From contig CAIRAO010000294.1 of assembly GCA_903876625.1 (NCBI GenBank), forward strand, positions 1 through 39,584: DNA of 39,584 nucleotides, read 5' to 3'. The position numbers and the translations under genes were made by a program. The stretch comes from an uncultured Gallionellaceae bacterium. Its GTDB lineage: Bacteria; Pseudomonadota; Gammaproteobacteria; Burkholderiales; Gallionellaceae. Shown in pieces: positions 19,376-28,209 of this stretch (position 1 is the stretch's first letter; each line of letters begins with the position of its first letter). The notes beneath the pieces are model-generated. The model did no database searches and was not told where the DNA came from. It was given only the letters and a program-made list of their open reading frames with translations.

Positions 19376-20110
19376 ATGGCGGAATTAGTGTTTTACAAAA
19401 AGCTGGTGGCGTTGAATAAAGATAAACATCGGCTACACTCATTTAAGAGATTTGAAAATCTCGACTTTGCCGCACACACGCAATTAGTTTTGCTGACGGG
19501 TAGTGAATTTACCGACGCATGCAAAGAATATCCGATTGTCTTCGTCAAAAACCCTGACGGAAGTATGATGCCCGTCGCACTGCTCGGTTTCCGGGAAAAT
19601 GAGAATCTCTATGTTGACATCAATGGAAAATGGAATGCACGCTATATTCCAGCTTATGTCCGGCGTTACCCGTTCATCTTTTTTGAAACCACAGAAGACG
19701 GGTTCTTTGTAGGAATAGATGAAGACTGTGCCAATCTAAATACCAAAGCAGAAGGCGAGCGTCTTTTTGATGATCAAGGAGAGCCCAGCACGTTTGTGAG
19801 CAACATGATCAAGTTCATGAACGAATATCAGGCAGATTATCAGCGTACCCGCACATTTATGGAAAACTTGCAGAAGCTCGACGTACTCAAAGAAGGCAAC
19901 GTAAAATTCACGCGCTCTACCGGAGAAGAATTTTTAGTAAACGGCATATGGACCGTGGATGAAGCAAAACTTAACGCATTGAGTGATGACAAACTATTAA
20001 AGTTAGTGAAGACGGGCGAGTTGGGTCGTATTCACGCGCACCTTATTTCATTATCCAATTTCAATCAGCTTACCGTGTTTGATGCGAAAAGGGCTGAAGG
20101 TAATAAATAG
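19376..20110 (+). CDS. SapC-family protein
   Basis: The 244-residue protein matches the SapC family (named after an S-layer-associated Campylobacter gene) across its length. Recognisable stretches include FYKKLVALNKDKHR near the start, EFTDACKEYPIVFV, GKWNARYIPAYVRRYPF and the C-terminal FNQLTVFDAKR. There is no signal peptide, so it is probably cytosolic or exported by another route. The biochemical role of the family is not established. GAGGG lies just upstream of the ATG. It precedes the giant multicopper-oxidase genes by 500 bases, which may be coincidental. Confidence 0.82.
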   Translation: MAELVFYKKLVALNKDKHRLHSFKRFENLDFAAHTQLVLLTGSEFTDACKEYPIVFVKNPDGSMMPVALLGFRENENLYVDINGKWNARYIPAYVRRYPFIFFETTEDGFFVGIDEDCANLNTKAEGERLFDDQGEPSTFVSNMIKFMNEYQADYQRTRTFMENLQKLDVLKEGNVKFTRSTGEEFLVNGIWTVDEAKLNALSDDKLLKLVKTGELGRIHAHLISLSNFNQLTVFDAKRAEGNK

Positions 20111-20403
20111 GGATTTAGAATAGGGTAACGCAAAACAACTACCTCCTTGGGGATAACCAGGGACTTGCACGGATTTATCGTGCTTAGTCGAATGGCTGCT
20201 GTCTCACTAAGAGGGTTAGGATGAGGGATAACTCGTCCATTGACACCACAAAACCAAGATAATTTTTTCTATAAATTTCATCTGTGCTCAAATTTTCCTC
20301 CTACATTTTTACTTTGTGGGTTACCTTAATTAATTAGAAGGTTATTCGCTAAAAACAAAAAAACCTAATAGACACAATAGGCTCCAACGCGCTGGCTTTT
20401 GGG

Positions 20404-20421
20404 GTAGGACAAAGGTCCTAC
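20404..20421. promoter_or_regulatory. Palindromic operator, distal site, first giant gene
   Basis: GTAGGAC-AAAG-GTCCTAC is a perfect 7-bp inverted repeat with a 4-base centre. The same palindrome (TAGGAC-AAAA-GTCCTA) precedes the second giant gene. The size and symmetry suit a dimeric helix-turn-helix regulator such as a NarL/FixJ-type response regulator; the regulator's identity is inference. Confidence 0.7.
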
Positions 20422-20437
20422 TCAAAATGTAAATTTT

Positions 20438-20453
20438 CAGGAGGAATGTCCTA
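20438..20453. promoter_or_regulatory. Imperfect palindromic operator, proximal site, first giant gene
   Basis: CAGGAG-GAAT-GTCCTA is a weaker version of the distal palindrome, centred exactly 33 bp (about three helical turns) downstream of it. Confidence 0.6.
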
Positions 20454-20612
20454 TGAAGAAACGTTGTTTTCTATGATGCCAAAGTAGGGTCCAAAATTTA
20501 CTATGCAACCATGTATAAAGTTTTGTTTTAGATATTTTGAAGCGAAAATCCAGTGGTAGCCGGGTCATTAGGCAGTTAACTTAAATCATGGTAAATCAGG
20601 GAGTTATTAGAT

Positions 20613-23600
20613 ATGAAGAAAGTCCAACGTAATTCATTCAAGCTGAACCCAATAGCGGCATCAATCGTATTGGCGATGAGCGCACAATTAGCGATTAATG
20701 TCGCATACGCCGGTGCAGGCTTTGGCGCCGCAGTGACCACCGGCGGTTCGGCTACCCAGCCACCGACATTTTATGCCAACAGCCCCTCGGGTCCTATTCC
20801 AGCACTAACAAGCGCGGCTCCTGCTGGAACGCTTCGCACTGACGGTAGCGGTCTCTTGACCACCACCACCACCGGCACCCCACTGCGCAAGTTTGTTGAC
20901 ACTTTGCCGGGTTTCGGCCTCGGTGCAAAGACTGGCGTATATAGCCCAGCCAAAGCAAACGGTCTCGGCCAGTTCATCCCCGTTGCAGTTCCAGAAAAGT
21001 GGTCCAATCCGCTGATCATTGACCCGGCGACCAAGCTGCCAGTGGTGACAGGTGACGACTATTACGAAATCGCTGCCGTCGATTTCAGTGAAAAGTTGCA
21101 CAGCGACCTGCCCAAAGCAACTCACATGCGCGGCTACGTTCAAATAGCAACACCCGGTTCTATTGCTGCTGCCAAAGCAGCTGCCTTGGCAGCAGGCACA
21201 ACATATAATGGACCTTATTTGCCAACTTCTGATGGTACTTCAACAGGCATACCTCTAGTTGGTGTTCCAGCAACGGTTCAACTGATGTACCCCCCGCATC
21301 ACCTCGGTCCTATCATCACCGGCAACAAGGGCACGGCGGTTCGTGTCAAATTTACCAACTACCTGCCGGTTGGAGGCAAGCTGTTCTTGCCAGTGGATCC
21401 CACCATTACTGGCGCCGGTGTCGGCGCCGATGGCGTCACCCCCTACACACAAAACCGTGCCGGCATGCACTTGGTCGGCGGACAATCACCCTGGATCAGC
21501 GCAGGTTCACCGCATCAGTGGATCGCTCCGGCTGGCGAAATCAATCCGGGTATTGATGCCAACGGCAATCCCGCTGCAGTACTCAATGCCAAGGGCCCCA
21601 GCGCCCAAAGCGCACCAGACATGCCCGATGCTGGCGCTGGTTCGACCTATTTGTATTTCCCGAACGACATGTCGGCTCGCTTCACCTTCATTCAGGATCG
21701 CACTAGCGGTCTCACGCGTCTAAATTCCTATGCCGGTCTCGAAGCCGGTTATGTCGTCACTGACCCGATCGAGCAGATCCTGATCAACGGTGGCACGCTA
21801 TCGGGCGGAGGGCTGAAGACCCCCGTGACCGTAGCTAAGGGCACGATTCCCGCGGCACAACTGCCGCTGATCATCGAAGACAAGACTTTCGTACCGGTCA
21901 ACTTTGCACAGCAGGATGCAAGATGGGATGCAGTCAATTGGGGCGCCCCTGGCGACCTATGGTTTCCGCACGTGTATGAGCCGAATCAGGCGGACCCAAC
22001 CGGTGTTAATACCGTTGCGGGGCTGGCTGGCGGCGCCAACCCGGTCGGTCGTTGGGACTACGGTCCGCTGTTCTGGCCTATCTTCCCAGTCGTGCCAGCC
22101 AAGTCTATGTTGCCAAATTTGAGCTTCGTACCTGAAGCCTACATGGACACACCACTGGTCAACGGTACTGCTTACCCGACAGTGGCTGTAGAAGCCAAGG
22201 CCTATCGTGTTCGCGTACTCAACGGCAGTAACGACCGTTACTACAACCTCGGCCTGTACGTGGCTGACTCGACGCCTGCCCCGTTGCTTGACGTAAACGG
22301 AAATCCGACTGTCGATGCCTTAACAGGTGCTTTCAAGACCACTCCTGCCGGCCTTACTGAAGTCAAGATGGTAGCCGCGACACCAATAGACACATTGGGC
22401 AGCCCACCGGGATGGGACGTTGTTAACGGCGTTCAGTTGCCGTTGCCGCAATTCGGTACGACTTTTCCGTGGAACATTAATGCCGAGCCTTCAGGCCCGA
22501 CCCGCGCTTGGCCGACCGACGGCCGCGTTGGTGGTGCACCCGATCCAACCACATCCGGTCCCGACTTCGTCGTGATCGGCAATGACGGTGGCCTGTTGCC
22601 ACAAGGTGTGGATATCCCTCCGCAACCGGTTACCTATGAACAGAATCGCCGCAGTATCACCGTCACCAACATCTATGGCTACGGCCTGCTGCTCGGACCA
22701 TCCGAGCGCGCCGACACCATTGTTGACTTCACGCCGTTCGCAGGCAAGACACTGATTCTGTACAACGACGCACCGGCACCTACGCCGTTCACTGATCCAC
22801 GTAATGATTACTTTACGGGCGATGCGGACAATTCAGCGACGGGTGGTGCTTATCCGACCCTGCCAGGCTATGGTCCGAACACACGCACCATCATGCAGAT
22901 CACCGTCGGTGCCAAAGGTGTGATCACCAACGGTGGTGGTGCTCTTAACGCGACCGCCCTGGCAGCAGCTCTGCCGGCTGCCTATGCTGCGACGCAACCG
23001 GTACCGTTTGTTCCGGAGTCGATCTATAACGCTGCTTTCGGTACCACCGATCCGGACAATTATGGCCGAGTCGCTACCGGTTCTGCTGCACAGCCGACCT
23101 TGAACTTTTCCAGAAGCTCCGCGACACTCACTCTGACCCCCGGACCGATGACTCTGGTCACCTCCGGTGGTACAGGAACAGGTTCGGGCACGGGTTACAC
23201 CTCCGTACCGCAGGTTGTTATTTCTGCGCCTAACCTTGCAGGTGGTCAGCAAGCGACCGCAGTAGCAACAATCAACGCATCTGGTCAGGTGGCAAGCGCC
23301 ACCCTCACGAGCGCGGGTTCAGGTTACACGTCAATGCCTACCGTCACCTTTGTGCCGACATCGACTGTAGCCAGCGTCGTCGTGGCTGATGGTGGAGCAG
23401 GTTATCTGTCCACCGACAAGGTTGTCTTCAGCGGCGGTGGTGCAGCTACACAGGCAACCGGTACCTTGACGGTTTCCTCGTCGTCAGCGATCTTGGGTAC
23501 GCCCACCATGGGGCTACCAGGTTCCGGCTATACTGTACCACCGACTGTTACCTTCACCGGCGGCGGTGGCTCTGGTGCCACCGGAGTAGCAACCATTTCT

Positions 23601-26600
23601 TCCTCGGCGCTAGTTGCTGGTGGGGCTACATTGAACGCCAGTGGTTCGGGTTATACTAATCCGACGCCTGTCGTCAGCCAACCGAATGTTCCTTTAGTTG
23701 CCAATGGCGGCGTAGGCGTGCAGGCGACTGCGACTGCGACCGTCGGCTTTGCCTCTGCCGCAGTTGCGATTCCGGCAGGCGGCTTCCTCGATGTTAACAG
23801 CTTGCCCATAGCTTGGGATGCTCCGGTCCCGGCGGGTGGAGGCACGACCGTGATCAACTTTAGTGCGCCGTCTCTGGCTGGAGGCACAATGCCTGTGGCG
23901 AAGGTAACGGTCGATCCGATTACTGCATTGATTACAGCAATTAATTACACGTCATATGGTTCGGGCTACACGTCTGCGACACCTCCTGTGGCAACCATTT
24001 CTGATGGTAAAGGCAACTCCGTTATTGTGACAGGGTCGATCAACGCGACGAGCGGGCAAGTGTTCGGAGTGAGCATCGCTACTACGGGTGCTGGCTATAC
24101 AACGCCGGCAACAATCACCTTCACAGATGCCACCGGCACGGGTGCGCAGGCGACTGCTAGTTTGGCAGGACCTGCGGGTGCGGTAACGGGTTTCGCAATC
24201 ACCAATGTCGGATCGGGATACACTTCCGCTCCCGCGGTGACGTTCACGGACAGCGTTAACCCGGCACATTCACTAGCGACTGCAGCCACAGGGACTGTGG
24301 TTCTTTCGACTCCGGTCGGGACGATCACCGGCGTCAAAGTACTCACTCCTGGTAGCGGCTACACTTCCGCACCTAGCATTAGTATCACCAACGCTGCAAA
24401 CGGTGCGAGCACCGGTCTTGGTGCACTGTTGACACCGAGCATTCTGGCAGCAGGTACCGGTGCCCAGGCCACGGTAGCGACTTCGACCAGTGCCTCGTTT
24501 GTGGTGGCCACTAAGGCCGAGCAGGAACTTTATGACGATTGGGGTCGCTACAACTCGACCGGCGGTATGGAACTTCCGCTGACGCTGGCTGGTATTCAGA
24601 CCACGGTTCCGCTGGGCTATATCGATGCGCCGACCGACATTATCGGCGACGATGAAACACAGATTTGGAAACTGGTGGACAACGGTTTCTGGTCCAACTC
24701 CATCCATTTCAGTATGGCCGATGTGCAGCTGATCAACCGCGTGGGTTGGGACGGCACGGTCAAGCCGCCCGCATCGAACGAAGTGGGCTGGAAAGACACG
24801 GTTCGTCTGAACCCGCTGGAGGACGTTATCGTTGCGGTACACGCCAAGGGCGCAACCGTTCCTTTCGGTCAGCCGCGTAGCACACGCACTCAGGATCCAT
24901 CCGTAAAGCTTGGCGTCGCGGGTTCCGGATTGGGCTTTACCGCTGATCCAGCGGTGACCTCTCAGGCAGGATTGCTGGCGACCACAGCGGTAGGTGTACC
25001 TTTCGCGGCCGCCGTACCTGCAGGCACAGTATTACTCGCTACGGCCGTCAACACGGCCACCCTGCCGGGCAGCCCGACGGGCAACTATGACAACGAGTTC
25101 CTCTGGGGCTCGGCGATCCTCGGCCATGCCGAAAACGACTTCACCCGTCCGGTGGTGTTCAACCCTGTGGTAAATACGCCAGCAACGAGTGTCATTTTGG
25201 ATCCGCTGGGTACAGGTACCATGAACTGGACCGACCCGACGCCGACATCGACGCCGGCGACGACACTTGCCAACCCGCAGAACGAGCTAGGCTACAAACT
25301 CCTGCAGGCTACTGCAACACGTAACGCGGCAGGCTCATGGAGCGCGACTGGCGCATTTACGCCGCTCGCTACCCCGTACCTCAGTTTGCCAGCAAACGTG
25401 ACGCAATACATCGAGCCCGCAACGAACGTGTCTCCGACAGCCGCCGCTTATTACGCTTACAAAGTTGATGGCTACAACGTAGCAGGTTCATCGGATTCCA
25501 ATGTTACGTTGGAAACACCGCCCAATGCGCCGACGAGTCTGGCATTGGCGTCGAGCTTTGCTCTTAATGCGACGACAACCTCGGACGTGCAACTCGCGGC
25601 GACTTGGACGGACAACGCACTCAACGAGACCAACTACTATATTACCCGAACCGGTCCGAGCCTCACTGCGCCAGTTGTTGGCAAGGTGACCGGCACCGCC
25701 GCAACCATCCAACTACCAGCTAACACCGCCAACGTCCTGGGGGGATCTCCCGCCATGACTTGGTCTGATCCAACTCTGCTGGTCGAAGGCAACTGGTACG
25801 AGTACGATGTCCTCGCCCGAAATTCCTTCGGCGATTCGTTGGTCGTGTCGAACACTGTTCAGGCACCGATCTCCGCGCCGCAGGCACCTACTGCGCTAAC
25901 TGCGGTCTCGACCGTCGCTTCCTGTTCTCCGACACCTGTTGACGCGATCACGAAGACCACCGTACCGGTGCAGTGCAAGCCGAACGACATCGTGCTGACC
26001 TGGACCAACAACGCGTTCAATGCGACAAGTTACACGATTACTCGCACTGGCGGTCCCGCAGGCACGGCCTTCGCGACTGTCACGTTGACGTCGCCGGCCA
26101 TCGCATTGAATACCGTGGGCGCAAAGATGACTTGGACTGACAGCACAGCCCAAGAGGGTTATTCTTATGCATACGTGGTGAGCGCTGTCAACACCTCGAT
26201 TGCCGCTGCGACTCAGGTGGCTTCAGTCAACAACAGCGCGACTCCGGTCGCCGTGAATCCGACGGCACCGACCATTCCGACCAACGTAATCGTCACGTTG
26301 CCAAGTTTGGCGGACCCAACGACGTTGATTACCATTCCTAACGGCGCCGTTGCTGGAGGCACAATCTATAGCGAAATCGTGAAGATTAGCGCAAGCGACA
26401 ACGCCTACAACGATTTGGCCTATCAAGTCTATCGCGATGGACTTCTGCCGGCTAACGCGGTGGGTAGCGCGCTTGTTACTCCTGCCACCGGTGGCTCCGC
26501 AGCCAACAACCCGATTGGAATCGCAACTACGGGTTGGTTAAATAGCCCCGTATTGAACTTCACGGATGGCAACGGTATTCAGGATGGCACAACGCATACT

Positions 26601-27932
26601 TGGTACGTCGCTGCGATTAATGGTAACGGTACGACGCCTTCGGTGGGTATCACCAAGATCATGCCGGGTATCGTCATCAACCAGCCGCTCAATCTGAGAG
26701 CGACGCCGAACGCAACTGCGTCTAGTATCAGGCTGTGCTGGAATGATAATTCAACCAACGAGACTGCATGGTTCGTCGAGGAAAGCGTGTCGAACACGGT
26801 TACAGCGCCTGGCGTCATTGGCAACTGGACCGTTCCGACCGGGTCGCCGTTTGCAAGTAACACAACCGCAGGAACTGGTGGTCAGGTTTGCTTCAGCCGT
26901 GCCAACGTACCGACCACGGTGGGCAACGTCTACACGTTCCGTGTCAGCGCGCTCAATCTTGCTAACCACAGCGATTCGCATCCGTACCTCTACGCTCAGT
27001 CTAGCTTGATAGCACCTCCGGCTCCGGTTGCGCCAACATTGGCAACGCCGATCGTTACGTTCAACACCAACACCGGTCTTGACCGTGTGAGACTGACCTG
27101 GAACAAGGTCACGCCGGTAGCTGGTACCACGATGAACTATCTGGTATTCGCCAATGGCGTGCAGATCGGAGTAGTCGGACAGCCATTTAACGCGGCAGCG
27201 ACGACCGTGACTTACGCGTACGTTCCGACAGCGGCAGCGATAGCGGCTGGCATCAGCTACACCGTCGAGGCAGTGCAGAATGCGATCGTTCAGACGAACC
27301 CGCTGTACTATGGTTCGACACCAAGCTTGCCGTCTACTCCGGTGACACTGACACCTCTGGCAGCGCCATCGGCTCCGACAGTTATCACCCCGGCAGTTAA
27401 TGCCACCACGGGTGCTGTGACTCTGAACTGGACTGCACCTGCAGCCGTGACCGGCGTGACTTACACCTATCAGGTGAGTGTCGCCGGTGGAGCTGCAGTT
27501 ACGTTGGCTTCGGGTGGCACATTGAACGTCCCACGCGGCACCAATACCACCGTCCAAGTTCGGACGATAGCGACAGATGCACAAGGCGTAGCAGCAACGG
27601 GTGTCTACTCGGCAGCGGTTGTGGTCAATACCTTGCCGGCTCAGTCGACAGCACTGACCAACGTGCTCTCGGCGACGGCTAGAACCTTCAACGTGGGCTT
27701 CACTAACACGTCGACCAACATCACCGGCTTCACCATCCAGCGTGGCGTCTCTGCCACAGCGGGTGGCGCGGTGACTTGGACTACGATCGCAGTGACACCG
27801 ACCAAGGTTGGCAATGTCTACAGCTTCAGCAACTTGGTTCCGGCGGCAGGCTTCTACCGCTTCCGTATCCAGGCCACGAGTCTGGCAGGTACAACAGCGG
27901 TAGCGACAACGCCAACGGTGCAGACACCTTAA
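20613..27932 (+). CDS. Giant secreted multicopper-oxidase-like protein lacking most copper ligands (MofA paralog, predicted pseudoenzyme)
   Basis: The 2439-residue product has a signal peptide (cleavage near AYAGA) and the same scaffold as the 1564-aa MofA-like protein downstream, e.g. TPLRKFVD, SPHQWIAP, NRVGWDG and EVGWKDTVRLNPLEDV. Copper sites are gone: HWH became HLV (286-288), HDH became QDR (361-363), HPVHFH became NSIHFS (1362-1367), and HCHILGH became GSAILGH (1499-1505). Only His286, His1365 and His1505 remain of 11 ligands, and the type-1 Cys is Ser. Residues about 845-1270 are nine GSGYTS-type repeats, and about 1530-2439 are seven fibronectin-like modules. The 7.3-kb frame is intact, so it is likely expressed and structural or regulatory rather than an oxidase. 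Confidence 0.85.
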   Translation: MKKVQRNSFKLNPIAASIVLAMSAQLAINVAYAGAGFGAAVTTGGSATQPPTFYANSPSGPIPALTSAAPAGTLRTDGSGLLTTTTTGTPLRKFVDTLPGFGLGAKTGVYSPAKANGLGQFIPVAVPEKWSNPLIIDPATKLPVVTGDDYYEIAAVDFSEKLHSDLPKATHMRGYVQIATPGSIAAAKAAALAAGTTYNGPYLPTSDGTSTGIPLVGVPATVQLMYPPHHLGPIITGNKGTAVRVKFTNYLPVGGKLFLPVDPTITGAGVGADGVTPYTQNRAGMHLVGGQSPWISAGSPHQWIAPAGEINPGIDANGNPAAVLNAKGPSAQSAPDMPDAGAGSTYLYFPNDMSARFTFIQDRTSGLTRLNSYAGLEAGYVVTDPIEQILINGGTLSGGGLKTPVTVAKGTIPAAQLPLIIEDKTFVPVNFAQQDARWDAVNWGAPGDLWFPHVYEPNQADPTGVNTVAGLAGGANPVGRWDYGPLFWPIFPVVPAKSMLPNLSFVPEAYMDTPLVNGTAYPTVAVEAKAYRVRVLNGSNDRYYNLGLYVADSTPAPLLDVNGNPTVDALTGAFKTTPAGLTEVKMVAATPIDTLGSPPGWDVVNGVQLPLPQFGTTFPWNINAEPSGPTRAWPTDGRVGGAPDPTTSGPDFVVIGNDGGLLPQGVDIPPQPVTYEQNRRSITVTNIYGYGLLLGPSERADTIVDFTPFAGKTLILYNDAPAPTPFTDPRNDYFTGDADNSATGGAYPTLPGYGPNTRTIMQITVGAKGVITNGGGALNATALAAALPAAYAATQPVPFVPESIYNAAFGTTDPDNYGRVATGSAAQPTLNFSRSSATLTLTPGPMTLVTSGGTGTGSGTGYTSVPQVVISAPNLAGGQQATAVATINASGQVASATLTSAGSGYTSMPTVTFVPTSTVASVVVADGGAGYLSTDKVVFSGGGAATQATGTLTVSSSSAILGTPTMGLPGSGYTVPPTVTFTGGGGSGATGVATISSSALVAGGATLNASGSGYTNPTPVVSQPNVPLVANGGVGVQATATATVGFASAAVAIPAGGFLDVNSLPIAWDAPVPAGGGTTVINFSAPSLAGGTMPVAKVTVDPITALITAINYTSYGSGYTSATPPVATISDGKGNSVIVTGSINATSGQVFGVSIATTGAGYTTPATITFTDATGTGAQATASLAGPAGAVTGFAITNVGSGYTSAPAVTFTDSVNPAHSLATAATGTVVLSTPVGTITGVKVLTPGSGYTSAPSISITNAANGASTGLGALLTPSILAAGTGAQATVATSTSASFVVATKAEQELYDDWGRYNSTGGMELPLTLAGIQTTVPLGYIDAPTDIIGDDETQIWKLVDNGFWSNSIHFSMADVQLINRVGWDGTVKPPASNEVGWKDTVRLNPLEDVIVAVHAKGATVPFGQPRSTRTQDPSVKLGVAGSGLGFTADPAVTSQAGLLATTAVGVPFAAAVPAGTVLLATAVNTATLPGSPTGNYDNEFLWGSAILGHAENDFTRPVVFNPVVNTPATSVILDPLGTGTMNWTDPTPTSTPATTLANPQNELGYKLLQATATRNAAGSWSATGAFTPLATPYLSLPANVTQYIEPATNVSPTAAAYYAYKVDGYNVAGSSDSNVTLETPPNAPTSLALASSFALNATTTSDVQLAATWTDNALNETNYYITRTGPSLTAPVVGKVTGTAATIQLPANTANVLGGSPAMTWSDPTLLVEGNWYEYDVLARNSFGDSLVVSNTVQAPISAPQAPTALTAVSTVASCSPTPVDAITKTTVPVQCKPNDIVLTWTNNAFNATSYTITRTGGPAGTAFATVTLTSPAIALNTVGAKMTWTDSTAQEGYSYAYVVSAVNTSIAAATQVASVNNSATPVAVNPTAPTIPTNVIVTLPSLADPTTLITIPNGAVAGGTIYSEIVKISASDNAYNDLAYQVYRDGLLPANAVGSALVTPATGGSAANNPIGIATTGWLNSPVLNFTDGNGIQDGTTHTWYVAAINGNGTTPSVGITKIMPGIVINQPLNLRATPNATASSIRLCWNDNSTNETAWFVEESVSNTVTAPGVIGNWTVPTGSPFASNTTAGTGGQVCFSRANVPTTVGNVYTFRVSALNLANHSDSHPYLYAQSSLIAPPAPVAPTLATPIVTFNTNTGLDRVRLTWNKVTPVAGTTMNYLVFANGVQIGVVGQPFNAAATTVTYAYVPTAAAIAAGISYTVEAVQNAIVQTNPLYYGSTPSLPSTPVTLTPLAAPSAPTVITPAVNATTGAVTLNWTAPAAVTGVTYTYQVSVAGGAAVTLASGGTLNVPRGTNTTVQVRTIATDAQGVAATGVYSAAVVVNTLPAQSTALTNVLSATARTFNVGFTNTSTNITGFTIQRGVSATAGGAVTWTTIAVTPTKVGNVYSFSNLVPAAGFYRFRIQATSLAGTTAVATTPTVQTP
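23160..24390 (+). repeat. Protein-level repeat block (nine GSGYTS modules) inside the giant MCO-like gene
   Basis: Modules of about 40-60 residues centred on GSGYTSxPxVTF recur nine times between the second and third cupredoxin regions. The downstream paralog has one such module (GAGYTTVPNVTF, near residue 896) at the same place. Codons differ between modules (for example GGTTCAGGTTACACG and GGATCGGGATACACT), so the expansion is not a recent tandem DNA duplication. Confidence 0.8.
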
Positions 27933-27940
27933 TAAGGAAT

Positions 27941-27975
27941 GCCGGTGACTGAGATTTCGATCACCGGCACTTTTT
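27941..27975 (+). terminator. Intrinsic terminator after the first giant gene
   Basis: GCCGGTGA and TCACCGGC form an 8-bp stem around a 12-base loop, followed by ACTTTTT. It begins 9 bases after the stop codon and should separate transcription of the two giant genes. Confidence 0.85.
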
Positions 27976-28022
27976 AACGAATGAGTTTAAGTTTTTGATT
28001 GATATTTGCAGATTGGACAGAG

Positions 28023-28038
28023 TAGGACAAAAGTCCTA
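28023..28038. promoter_or_regulatory. Palindromic operator, distal site, second giant gene
   Basis: TAGGAC-AAAA-GTCCTA is a perfect 6-bp inverted repeat with a 4-base centre, the counterpart of the site at 20404-20421. Confidence 0.7.
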
Positions 28039-28054
28039 GAGATGGACTAATTTT

Positions 28055-28071
28055 TAGGGAGAAAGCTCCTA
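28055..28071. promoter_or_regulatory. Imperfect palindromic operator, proximal site, second giant gene
   Basis: TAGGGAG-AAAG-CTCCTA lies with its centre 33 bp from the distal palindrome, the same spacing as before the first giant gene. Confidence 0.6.
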
Positions 28072-28209
28072 TAAAAATTGTTGGATTCTGCCATGCGAAA
28101 TTGAATACAGAACTTTACTATTCATGGGTGCAAGATTTTTTTAAATGTGTTTCGGGTATGAGTGGTTGCCGACCAACGAACGGTTAACTTTATCAGGGAG
28201 TTTTAAGAC

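Larger units (their letters stand above)
20111..20612. other. 502-base upstream region of the first giant gene
   Basis: The first part holds a hairpin (GCACG-N7-CGTGC, 20167-20183) and a stretch at 20209-20227 that looks like a decayed copy of the G-rich dispersed repeat. The second part holds two palindromes annotated separately and a long leader. The last 60 bases (GTGGTAGCCG to CAGGGAGTTATTAG) align with the same interval before the second giant gene. This shows that the upstream region was duplicated together with the gene. No riboswitch class was recognised. Confidence 0.6.

Noticed and set aside
20111-20612. Possible metal-sensing riboswitch in the long leader of the first giant gene
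   Set aside because: I looked for yybP-ykoY-like and other known conserved cores and recognised none; only simple hairpins are present.
23160-24390. Regularly recurring motif that could suggest a CRISPR or DNA tandem array
   Set aside because: Repetition is at the amino-acid level with variable codons and spacing, and the frame stays open; no identical DNA repeats or spacers.
23952-24842. Several long minus-strand ORFs within the first giant gene
   Set aside because: They are antisense shadows of a G/C-rich low-complexity gene, with no ribosome-binding sites and Arg/Cys-rich, unfamily-like translations.
26751-27584. 277-aa minus-strand ORF rich in Arg, Cys and Ser
   Set aside because: Composition is typical of antisense translation of Thr/Ala-rich coding sequence; the plus frame is continuous and has recognisable FN3 modules.
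20613-27932. Treating the first giant gene as a decaying pseudogene
   Set aside because: The frame has no stop or frameshift over 2439 codons, has a signal peptide, ribosome-binding site, conserved operators and a good terminator.
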